Position numbers and translations under genes: made by a program
The notes under the pieces: generated by a model
Told to the model about the DNA's origin: nothing
The model's database searches: none
What the model saw: the letters and a program-made list of their open reading frames with translations, nothing else
From: DATKZS01 sp035527835 [NCBI: bacterium]
GTDB lineage: Bacteria > RBG-13-61-14
Length of the DNA: 20,014 nt
NCBI GenBank assembly: GCA_035527835.1
Contig: DATKZS010000133.1
Coordinates: forward strand, 1-20,014
Direction of reading: 5' to 3'
In this document: piece after piece, positions 7,202 to 13,350 of the stretch
How positions within the stretch are numbered: the first letter of the stretch is position 1
Layout: every line of letters begins with the position of its first letter

Positions 7202-7642
7202 TCATCCGCGATGGTCTTCCAAGCTTTTGCCTTTATCGCCATCCTCAGGGCTTTTGATTTGTTGGCAACACTCCCCGTGAATCTCGACAAACTCCAACTT
7301 TCCTTTAAGGAATTTTTCCACCGCCTCCGCGGGCGACTGCTTGGGATCAGCCACCACGAAAGGTTTTATCCCCCGGTTTTCCAATTCCTTGGCCACCGGG
7401 TAAGCCATGCCGCCGCTCAACACCGCCTCGCAATCCAAGAGCGGCGTCAGGATTTCAGCATGGATGTGAGTCTGCTCGCGGGCCTGGGCCTGCGCCCAGT
7501 CCTGAGAGCGATGCTCGGTCAGCATCCGGATCTCCTTGCCGGTGATCTCTCCGCCTTGAACCCGGAAAACCAGGTAGCACAGACTCTGTCCGAAATGCGG
7601 AGAAATATTGATCCCATCCACGGAGGGCACGGCGATTTTCAT
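7202..7642 (-). CDS. NifX/NifB-type cofactor-binding domain protein (second copy)
   Basis: 146 residues. The ATG at 7642 is chosen for its GAGGAG site and because the domain starts there (MKIAVPSVDGINISPHFGQS). A longer frame to 7945 overlaps the upstream gene in another frame and is not real. Features of the family are PHFGQSLCYLVFRV, the core CEAVLSGGMAYPVAKELENR and EAVEKFLKGKLE. The tail adds histidine- and cysteine-bearing sequence (VEIHGECCQQ) and a charged end. HIHAEI in the middle also offers metal ligands. It is distinct in sequence from the other two copies in the cluster, so the three probably have separate tasks such as carrying, receiving and regulating a metal-sulfur cofactor. 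Confidence 0.88.
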   Translation of the reverse strand: MKIAVPSVDGINISPHFGQSLCYLVFRVQGGEITGKEIRMLTEHRSQDWAQAQAREQTHIHAEILTPLLDCEAVLSGGMAYPVAKELENRGIKPFVVADPKQSPAEAVEKFLKGKLEFVEIHGECCQQIKSPEDGDKGKSLEDHRG

Positions 7643-7668
7643 GGCCTTCTCCTCTTGTTCCCTTCCAG

Positions 7669-8271
7669 TTATTCCCTGGTCATGGCTGTCCCGCAGCGGG
7701 GACATTGCCGCCCAACACACGGGACTCCGCGTTGGTGCTCTTCCCGATGCCCGCATTGCGGACAGACGCAAAACCCGCTCGGTCCAGCCGCCAACGGCCC
7801 GCCCGTGAACCCGCGGTTTTGTCCGCGACGTCCAGCGCCGCCTCCCCGGCCCATTCCTCCCCGGCCTTTTCCCTTGATCCCGGTCCCTTCCCGGCCCATT
7901 CCAGCGCCGGCCATGAAGCCCCGCCGGCGTCCCCGCCCGCAGCAACCGGGCATAAGAAAGGCCTCGTTTTCCAACTCGCCCTTGAGCCAGGCCTGGATGA
8001 CCTCGCCAAGATCGCCCTTCACAAACGGGATTACCCGGATGCCATGCGCCAAAACCATTTCATGGAGGGGCCGGGAGATGGCGCCGCAGATCAACTCCTC
8101 CACCTTCAAAGCGCTGAGCCTGGCGATCCGGTCGCCGGGGTCGGGCCCCGGCAAGGGTTCTTCTTTTCTCGTGACGACTTCAGCGCGCTCGATCTCCAGG
8201 ACCAGAAGCTTCCGGGAAACATCGAACACCGGCGCAATGCGCCCGTTCCATATGGAAACCGCGGTCCTCAC
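7669..8271 (-). CDS. NifX-type domain fused to Gly/Arg-rich linker and C-terminal zinc ribbon (first copy)
   Basis: 200 residues from a GTG at 8271 with GAAGAAGG upstream. Residues 1-105 are a NifX/NifB-type cofactor-binding domain (RTAVSIWNGRIAPVFDVSRK, and then EELICGAISRPLHEMVLAHGI). Residues about 108-165 are a Gly/Arg/Met linker like the DUF5320-type proteins next door, with CC at 110-111. The end carries a zinc-ribbon-like cysteine set: C168, C170, C173, C185, C190, C193 (CPQCGHREE, then CPRCGTAM). The linker resembles a fused copy of the neighbouring Gly-rich proteins, which supports a physical partnership between them. A role as scaffold or regulator of cofactor delivery is inference. 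Confidence 0.82.
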   Translation of the reverse strand: MRTAVSIWNGRIAPVFDVSRKLLVLEIERAEVVTRKEEPLPGPDPGDRIARLSALKVEELICGAISRPLHEMVLAHGIRVIPFVKGDLGEVIQAWLKGELENEAFLMPGCCGRGRRRGFMAGAGMGREGTGIKGKGRGGMGRGGGAGRRGQNRGFTGGPLAAGPSGFCVCPQCGHREEHQRGVPCVGRQCPRCGTAMTRE

Positions 8272-8293
8272 GCGCCTTCTTCCCCTTTTCCCG

Positions 8294-8638
8294 CTACATG
8301 TATTCGTGCGTACCCATCACCACGTTGGCCCCGGTCTTGTTCGTGACGATCTTCGCCAAGTCCTCGATAGTGGAATAAGGGCAGCCGGGCTTGGCATTGG
8401 CCAGGCAGCTCGAGAACCGGATCTCCTCGGGCTTGATCTCCGAGAGCTTGATGGCCATCCCGATATTGGCGGCCAGGTTTCTGCCCGGGCAGTTGCACTT
8501 GACAAACCCCACTACCTGGACCGGCTCCTCGAACTTGCCCTCGCCCAGGGCCGCGGCTTTCAAACAGCGCCACTCGCCCGGGCAGCCATAGCCGCTGTCC
8601 ATGTAGGCGCCGCATCCCACGATCAATACTTTTTTCAT
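8294..8638 (-). CDS. CGGC-domain-type cysteine-rich protein
   Basis: 114 residues from the ATG at 8638. AAGGGGGGA lies four bases upstream, which decides the start over a longer frame to 8692. Seven cysteines are spread in the CGGC-domain manner: C9 in VGCGAY, C19 and C25 in YGCPGEWRC, C48 and C50 in KCNCPGRN, C78 in SSCLA, and C86 in PGCPYS. CGGC-domain proteins are small proteins of anaerobes predicted to bind metal or an Fe-S cluster. No reaction is known. Position directly after the selenoprotein candidate suggests redox or metal partnership. Confidence 0.72.
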   Translation of the reverse strand: MKKVLIVGCGAYMDSGYGCPGEWRCLKAAALGEGKFEEPVQVVGFVKCNCPGRNLAANIGMAIKLSEIKPEEIRFSSCLANAKPGCPYSTIEDLAKIVTNKTGANVVMGTHEYM

Positions 8639-8719
8639 CAGTCCCCCCTTGCTTTCGCTTGAGATCTTTCCGTCCATTGCGGCGCCGATCATCGGCTCAT
8701 CAAGATGCCGCGGTGAATT

Positions 8720-10075
8720 TCATCTTCCCAGCTTCTGGAGTGCCTGCTCCGCGGCGATCGTGATCGGCTCCGCGCTGGGCTCGGAGGAGCAGTCGGGATT
8801 GCCCGCGCACATGAGCGTGGTCAAATCGGGGATGGTCATCCCGCCCAGGATCAGGGCGTTAACCGCGTCAATCTCCTTTGCCGGGGCCACGTCATCGCTT
8901 ATGATCTGGCCGCCGATCAGCTTTTTGCTCTCCTTGTCGAACACCAGCTTCAGGGTCCACGGCTTCTTGCCGGGGATCATGCCGTGCTTGCTCCTGGAGT
9001 CAACGGTTGCGCACACGGGGTTAAAATTCTCCTGCTGAGCCTGCTCCTCGGTAAGGCCGGTGGCCGCAATGTACTTGTCGAACAGCCTGACCACACTGTT
9101 TCCCAGCACTCCCGGGAACGGTATTGCATGGCCGGCAAGCCTCTTGGCGACAAGGCGGCCCTGGATCACCGCGGGACCGCGAAGCTGGATGGGGACAGGC
9201 TTTTTCGTCACGAAATGGATGTTCTCCACACAGTCTCCCGCCGCCAGGACATCCGGATTCGAAGTCTCCAGAAATTCATTGACCTTGACGCCGAACCTGC
9301 CTATCTCCAGGCCCATGTCCCTGGCCAGCTCCAGGTTGGGCCTGGCTCCCACGTTCATGAAAACCATGTCAGCCTCCAGGCTTTCCCCGGAGCCCAACTC
9401 CACTCCCGCAACTCCCCCGTCCCGGCCCAGGATTTTGGTCACCTTCTCGCCCATCCTCATGTACAGGCCCTTCTCCGCCAGGTATCCCTGGACCTTGGCG
9501 CCCAACTCCGCGTCAATCATGAGGGGAAGAGGGTGGCCCAGAAGCTCGATGATGCTGATCTCGTACTTGCCGGGCTGGTTTTCCGTGAGCAGCGCGGCCA
9601 GCTCCATGCTGATGAACCCCGCTCCGATGAACACCAGTCTCCGGGGGGTTTTATCATTCAAAAAACTTCTGATCTTTTCCGCATCCACCAGAGACCGCAG
9701 GGTAAATACTCCCCGCAGGCCGCTTCCCTCGATGGGAGGAATGAACGGCTTGGCCCCGACTCCCAGGACCAGCTTGTGGTAAGCGAGTTCGCGTCCATCC
9801 GACAACTTGACCTTCTTGGAAGCGGCATCCACGCTTTCCACCCGCGCGATGATCGAGTTGATCCCATTATCCGCGAACATCTTGTCCGGATTTACAATGG
9901 ACTCCCCAGTGACCAGACCGGCCACCACGTGCGGCAGCGCTCACCTGACGATGAAGGTCTCCTCCTCCCGGATCACGGTCACCTCCACCTCCGGCATGAG
10001 CTTTTTGGAAAGCATGGCCGCGGGACCGCCCACTCCGCCGCAGCCAATGATCACCAATTTCCCGCCCTGGTTCAT
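8720..10075 (-). CDS. FAD/NAD-dependent disulfide oxidoreductase (CoA-disulfide reductase/NADH oxidase type), probable selenoprotein with in-frame TGA as Sec45
   Basis: 451 residues when the in-frame TGA at 9941-9943 is read as selenocysteine. The N-terminal FAD site is KLVIIGCGGVGGPAA (6-20), which ends just before FIVR-U45-ALPHVV. In CoA-disulfide reductases and NADH oxidases the redox-active cysteine sits exactly here (C-A-L-P-Y), so Sec replaces that cysteine. The NAD site is FIGAGFISMELA (about 149-160), the second FAD motif is DVLAAGDCVEN (about 275-285), and a dimerisation domain follows with a Cys pair near the end (C423, C428). A SECIS-like hairpin follows the TGA. The ATG at 10075 has GGGGAG upstream and overlaps the stop of a 34-codon ORF. 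Stop at TGA would leave a useless 44-residue peptide and a headless enzyme. Alternatives are a sequencing error or a nonsense mutation. Confidence 0.82.
9909..9943 (-). promoter_or_regulatory. SECIS-like element: UGA (9941-9943) plus downstream hairpin (9909-9925)
   Basis: Read on the minus strand, the TGA is followed after 15 bases by GTGGCC-GGTCT-GGTCAC, a 6-bp stem (one G-U pair) with a five-base loop. The loop GGUCU is the same as I recall for the Escherichia coli fdhF SECIS apical loop, where SelB contacts the G and U. The first loop base is 25 counted from the U of UGA, against about 22 in fdhF and within the usual bacterial range. Weaker G-U pairs could extend the lower stem. The coincidence of the TGA at the active-site position and a canonical loop at the right distance makes chance unlikely. 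Confidence 0.78.
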
Positions 10076-10176
10076 GGCCTCTCTCCCCGGCCGATTCGCC
10101 GGCCATGTTCAACGGCCAATGATTTGCCCGTTCCGGCCCGGGATTTTCCCGCCATCAATAATGCGACGTTCTTCAT
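10072..10176 (-). CDS. Putative 34-residue leader or small protein, coupled to the selenoprotein gene
   Basis: A short frame opening MKNVALLMAGKSRAGTGKSL and ending RRIGRGERP. It has an excellent ribosome-binding site (GGGAGG seven bases before the ATG). Its stop overlaps the ATG of the oxidoreductase gene (ATGA). It is the first cistron after the candidate sigma-54 promoter. GKSRAGTGKS loosely resembles a P-loop, but the peptide is too short to be an ATPase. It could be a translational-coupling leader, a small protein, or the scar of a longer gene. I do not recognise it. Confidence 0.45.
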   Translation of the reverse strand: MKNVALLMAGKSRAGTGKSLAVEHGRRIGRGERP

Positions 10177-10200
10177 GACTTGGCCTCCCGGCCCCATAAA

Positions 10201-10219
10201 GAAGCAACCATAATACCAG
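10201..10219 (-). promoter_or_regulatory. Candidate sigma-54 (-24/-12) promoter for the metal-cofactor/selenoprotein cluster
   Basis: The minus strand reads CTGGTATTATGGTTGCTTC. It has the invariant GG and GC elements separated by exactly ten bases, with TTGCT at -12, against the consensus TGGCAC-N5-TTGCA. The -24 half is weaker (TGGTAT). The predicted start point, near 10192, gives a short leader before the Shine-Dalgarno of the 34-codon ORF. A sigma-54 activator gene ends 137 bases upstream on the same strand, which supports the call. Confidence 0.6.
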
Positions 10220-10356
10220 AATTGAAAAAAATGACAGGAAAGACAATAAGACTCAATAAATCAGAACGTTAAGACGGAGGGGAACACGACTTTTCCGGTG
10301 ACGATAGTAGCTGAGATGAGACTGTATTGGAATTTCAGGGTCGTAAAATAAAGACT

Positions 10357-11781
10357 CTACTTGCGCGGTTTTTTGCGGGAGCGGCCGTCCTCTTCGGGCA
10401 GGTCGAGTCCCAGTTCCTTGATCTTGCGGAACAGGGTGGACTTGTGGATGCCCAGTTCCCGGGCCGCGGCCAGGCGGTTTCCGGAGTTGCGCGCGAGGGC
10501 GGAGCGGATGAGCTGGGCGTCCATCAACCCGCGGGCATTACGAATACCGGAAGACGAATCCATCTTGGCTCCGGAAGCGGTCAATTCCTCCGGCAGATGG
10601 CCCATGCCGATGAGTCCCTCCCGGCACAAGATAAAGGACCGCTCGATGGCGTTTTCCAATTCGCGCACGTTTCCGGGCCAGTCATGGGCCATGAGCAGGG
10701 ACAGGGCCTCGGGCGCGATCCCCTGAATGGACTTTCGCTGCAGGCGGTTGAACCGGGCGATGAACTGATCCACCAGAAGCGGGATGTCCTCCTTGCGCCG
10801 CCTAAGCGGCGGCAGTTCCACCCGGACCACGTTCACCCGGTAATAGAGGTCCTCGCGGAAAGCGCCGTGGCGCACCTCTCCGGCCAGGTCCTTGTTGGTG
10901 GCGACCATGACCCGGGCGTCGGAGGTTTCGGAGCGGGTCGCGCCCAGCGGCTCGAAGGTCTTGTCCTGGAGCACCCGCAAGAGCCGCACCTGCAAAGCCG
11001 GGCTGACCTCGCCGATCTCGTCGAGGAAAAGGGTCCCGCCCCGGGCCAGCGCGAAGCGGCCGGGCTTGTCCTGGCTCGCGCCGGTGAACGCGCCCGCCTT
11101 ATAGCCGAACAGCTCGGACTCGAGGAGCGTGTCCGGCAAGGCCCCGCAGTTGACCGCGATGAACGGGCCCTCCTGGCGCGGGCTCAATTCGTGAATGGTG
11201 CGCGCCACCAGTTCCTTGCCCGTCCCGGTTTCACCCAGGATCAACACCGTGCTGGGGCTTGAGGCGATGGCGGGCAAGACCTCGAACAACCTCTGCATCA
11301 GGGGGCTGCGGCTGACCAGGTCGCCGGCCCGATACCGGCCCTCCAACTCCTGGCGCAACGCCTCCACCTCGGAGAGGTCCCGGAAGGTTTCGGCCCCCCC
11401 GACAATCCGGCCCTGGCCGTCCTTGAGCACCGCCGTGGATACGCTGATCGGAATCCGGGTCCCCTCCGCGTCAATAATGTAACCCGACCGGCCGATGATC
11501 GGCTTCCCGGTCTTCATGGTCCGCCTAAGCGCGCACTCGGCCTCGCACATGCTCGAACGGAACACCTCCGAGCATTGCTTCCCGATGGCCTCCTTCCGCA
11601 TGATCCCCGTGATCTCCTCCGCCGCCCGGTTGAACGACGTGATGCGCCATTCGTGGTCCACGGTGAACACCCCATCCGAGATGCTCTCCAAAATGGCCTC
11701 GGTCGGCGTCAGGCGGGCAGGCTTCTCATTGGTTCGCTTACTCATCAACTTATACGCTCGATCAACAGGCGATAGATCCAC
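10357..11781 (-). CDS. Sigma-54-dependent transcriptional activator: PAS - AAA+ - Fis-type HTH
   Basis: 474 residues. A PAS domain (about 24-138) has the pattern ILESISDGVFTVDHEWRITS. It carries a cysteine cluster C70, C79, C83, which could sense redox state or metal. The AAA+ domain has Walker A GETGTGKE (183-190), the sigma-54-contacting GAFTGA loop (230-235), Walker B GGTLFLDE (248-255) and the R-finger region FREDLYYRVN. The C-terminal Fis-like HTH has NRLAAARELGIHKSTLFRKI. It most likely activates the promoter at 10201-10219, in the manner of the sigma-54 regulator of the Desulfovibrio ORP operons. The start is uncertain: GTG at 11781 (AGG five bases upstream), or ATG at 11745 without a clear site. 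Confidence 0.93.
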   Translation of the reverse strand: MDLSPVDRAYKLMSKRTNEKPARLTPTEAILESISDGVFTVDHEWRITSFNRAAEEITGIMRKEAIGKQCSEVFRSSMCEAECALRRTMKTGKPIIGRSGYIIDAEGTRIPISVSTAVLKDGQGRIVGGAETFRDLSEVEALRQELEGRYRAGDLVSRSPLMQRLFEVLPAIASSPSTVLILGETGTGKELVARTIHELSPRQEGPFIAVNCGALPDTLLESELFGYKAGAFTGASQDKPGRFALARGGTLFLDEIGEVSPALQVRLLRVLQDKTFEPLGATRSETSDARVMVATNKDLAGEVRHGAFREDLYYRVNVVRVELPPLRRRKEDIPLLVDQFIARFNRLQRKSIQGIAPEALSLLMAHDWPGNVRELENAIERSFILCREGLIGMGHLPEELTASGAKMDSSSGIRNARGLMDAQLIRSALARNSGNRLAAARELGIHKSTLFRKIKELGLDLPEEDGRSRKKPRK

Positions 11782-11803
11782 CCTGACCTAAAAATAGAGA
11801 ATA

Positions 11804-11863
11804 TCACGACCTCAAGACCGAAACCAAAACCGTGGGTGAGAGCAGGGCATCGGCCATGTGCAT
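11804..11863 (-). pseudogene. cbiM: CbiM-type cobalt/nickel transporter start, cut after about 12 codons
   Basis: A 19-codon frame reads MHMADALLSPTV and then unrelated LVSVLRS to a stop. The first 12 residues are the near-invariant start of CbiM/NikM, the membrane component of cobalt or nickel ECF transporters, whose N-terminal Met-His is itself a metal ligand. A perfect GGAGG lies five bases before the ATG, directly after the beta-barrel gene. This looks like the surviving 5' end of a gene deleted up to the activator gene. Because it is so short, chance resemblance cannot be fully excluded. Confidence 0.6.
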
Positions 11864-11876
11864 TACGACCTCCTAT

Positions 11877-12617
11877 TTACCAGCCGATCAGGGTGGCAAA
11901 GGTGAAGTGATAATCGTGGCTGGCGTCGGTTAGACCGACTCCAAATCCAGCGCTCAGGGTAAGCCAATCAGCGGCGGAATAAAGTGCGCCCACTCGGGCC
12001 TCAAGTGGGTTGTCATTGCCCGCCAGTTCGATATCGGTCTCGCTGAATATTTCCCCGACCAATGCGAAGTCGTCGGTGGCCTTATACTCCAGCGCCAACC
12101 CGTATAAGAGCAAGTCATTTGCGTCCGGGACGAAGATTACGCCAGTGTTCCATAATGCCCGAAACGGGCCTTTGCCAGCCGAGCCAAAGAGGAGAGCGGC
12201 CGGGATTATGGTATCGCCCTCCGACAGGCCCTTGGCGGTCTCGCCCGAGGGCAACAGGGTGACGACCTCGATGCCGAGGTTATAGGGACCTTCATTGTCT
12301 CCCAGGAAGCGCCATTTCAGCGCAACTTCAGCGTCGCCAAAACCGCTGACGTTTTCATGCCCACTGTTCATGGAATAGGCAAACCCGAGCGCGGTGTCGA
12401 ACTCGAGCCCGGGCGCAAGGCCAGCCTTGAGGGCGAGATATCCGCTGGCCTCATCCATTCTGCCATCCGGCCAGATGAAATCATTGCCCCACTCCAATTC
12501 GAAGTGGCGTTGGTCGGTGGTGCCGGGGTCATCGGTGCTAAGCGGATGGTAGGCGAAAGCCGGCCCCGCTACGATGAAGAATAAGGAAGCAAGGATTAAC
12601 CACTTTAAATTGCGCAT
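11877..12617 (-). CDS. Outer-membrane beta-barrel protein with signal peptide (MetA-pathway/transporter-like)
   Basis: 246 residues. A Sec signal peptide (MRNLKWLILASLFFIVAGPAFA) precedes YHPLSTDDPGTTDQRHFELE, the start typical of 'phenol degradation MetA-like' outer-membrane proteins. The rest alternates polar and hydrophobic residues as in beta-strands, with strand-turn patterns such as GLAPGLEFDTALGFAY and NTGVIFVPDANDLLLYG. The last residue is Trp (FATLIGW), a terminal aromatic as in BAM-assembled proteins. It implies a double-membrane cell. The start has GGAGG eight bases upstream. It is followed at once by a CbiM-type stub, so it may once have been the outer-membrane partner of a metal uptake system. 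The substrate is not known. Confidence 0.82.
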   Translation of the reverse strand: MRNLKWLILASLFFIVAGPAFAYHPLSTDDPGTTDQRHFELEWGNDFIWPDGRMDEASGYLALKAGLAPGLEFDTALGFAYSMNSGHENVSGFGDAEVALKWRFLGDNEGPYNLGIEVVTLLPSGETAKGLSEGDTIIPAALLFGSAGKGPFRALWNTGVIFVPDANDLLLYGLALEYKATDDFALVGEIFSETDIELAGNDNPLEARVGALYSAADWLTLSAGFGVGLTDASHDYHFTFATLIGW

Positions 12618-12636
12618 CTTTTATTCCTCCCAGTAT

Positions 12637-12780
12637 TCATATTTTTCGCCAAAGCCAAGTGTTACGATTATTAAAAACGTAGCACCATTGAAGGAACCTG
12701 TCAAGAAGTGCCCGCAGGTTCCGCGAGAGAGATCTGCGCAAGGCCATCGAGGATTTGGGGTTTAGGGGGAAGGAGGTCAT
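12637..12780 (-). CDS. Doubtful 47-residue frame at the edge of the phage segment
   Basis: It opens MTSFPLNPKSSMALRRSLSR after an AGGAGG (12793-12798) that directly follows the cyclotransferase stop, but the spacer of 12 bases is long. The second half runs through the AT-rich promoter of the barrel gene and is unlikely to be coding. It may be the 5' end of a further phage gene cut off at the junction with the chromosome. The opposite strand (12722-12862) also has a protein-like frame, so neither can be trusted. Confidence 0.2.
   Translation of the reverse strand: MTSFPLNPKSSMALRRSLSRNLRALLDRFLQWCYVFNNRNTWLWRKI
12676..12722 (-). promoter_or_regulatory. Promoter of the beta-barrel gene with a dyad operator overlapping the -35 box
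   Basis: On the minus strand TTGACA (12699-12704) is a perfect -35, followed after 17 bases by a weak -10, TACGTT (12676-12681). An inverted repeat GGAACCTG (12693-12700 on plus) and CAGGTTCC (12715-12722) has perfect 8-base arms with a 14-base gap and overlaps the last bases of the -35. A dimeric regulator bound there would block or modulate the promoter. The same dyad lies at the border of the phage segment, so a recombination-site role is an alternative. Confidence 0.45.
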
Positions 12781-12798
12781 TGAGAAGAAAAGCCTCCT

Positions 12799-13350
12799 TT
12801 ATCGCCAGATGCCTATTGTGATCACCTTAAGGCCGGAGAAGGAGCGGGGCAAGCCAGCATAAAGCCAGGCCGGGACTTGACTTCCCGGCGCGATAACTTG
12901 GACCAGAACTCGCCGGTAGAGGCAGGGGCCAACGGGATTGAAGCCCTCCAGCCGGTCAATGGCCGGGAGGCGGGATTCGGGGTCGTTAAACGCCAACAGT
13001 TCGCCGCACACGCGGCCCCAGTCGCCCACGGGTGCGTCCTGGGGCTGGAGGGCGTGGTGTTGGGCCAAGTGCTTGGCGAAGCGCTCCTGTGTGGCGACGT
13101 CGGCGAGGGGGTCGTGAGTGCCCTGGGCGAGGATGTGCTCCTCGGGGACCTCGATAATTGGGATGCCGGAAGGGAACTGGTACAGGCGGCCAATGATGGT
13201 GATTGGCTCGACCGAGAGGACGCCGCGACAGTAACGGTCATGGTTTATATGGCCAACCTTCAAGGTGCCATAAGTTGCGAGATACAAGAGGCCATTCGTG
13301 TTCTCCTTCGGGCTGTCATGATCATTCATTGGGGGTAGTCTCCGCTTCAT
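12799..13350 (-). CDS. Gamma-glutamylcyclotransferase-like (GGCT/AIG2 fold) protein of the amidoligase operon
   Basis: 183 residues. Family marks are YLATYGTLKVG (YGTL at 27-30, the substrate-binding loop), IGRLYQF, VCGELLAF, the LPAIDRLEGF motif (D131, E134) and CLYRRVLVQV followed by PAWLYAG. These enzymes release 5-oxoproline from gamma-glutamyl amines. In operons with amidoligases they are predicted to remove or edit gamma-glutamyl linkages. The start at 13350 overlaps the stop of the amidotransferase gene (ATGA) and has AGGAG seven bases upstream. The N terminus has about 20 extra polar residues. It is the last gene of the phage-like module. Which acidic residue is catalytic I cannot tell. 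Confidence 0.82.
   Translation of the reverse strand: MKRRLPPMNDHDSPKENTNGLLYLATYGTLKVGHINHDRYCRGVLSVEPITIIGRLYQFPSGIPIIEVPEEHILAQGTHDPLADVATQERFAKHLAQHHALQPQDAPVGDWGRVCGELLAFNDPESRLPAIDRLEGFNPVGPCLYRRVLVQVIAPGSQVPAWLYAGLPRSFSGLKVITIGIWR

Noticed and set aside
6958-7257. 99-codon plus-strand frame over the Gly-rich genes
   Set aside because: Pro/Ala/Leu-rich complement of Gly/Arg-rich coding sequence, with no start signal.
7643-7945. Extension of the second NifX-type gene to 7945
   Set aside because: It is an out-of-frame reading of the upstream NifX/zinc-ribbon gene. The ATG at 7642 has GAGGAG and starts the domain.
8720-9928. Stand-alone 402-codon oxidoreductase gene starting from GTG at 9928
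   Set aside because: It lacks the N-terminal FAD motif and catalytic position, which are present in frame upstream across the TGA. There is no ribosome-binding site near 9928, and the TGA plus SECIS-like hairpin explains the break better.
10220-10356. Rho-independent terminator or upstream activator dyads between the activator gene and the sigma-54 promoter
   Set aside because: There is a T-run on the minus strand (opposite 10224-10230) but no GC-rich stem before it. No repeated dyad convincing enough to call an enhancer site was seen.
12722-12862. Plus-strand gene end (RERDLRKAIEDLGF...)
   Set aside because: Protein-like, but no start, no recognised family, and its second half overlaps the conserved C terminus of the cyclotransferase. 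Kept only as a low-interest finding.
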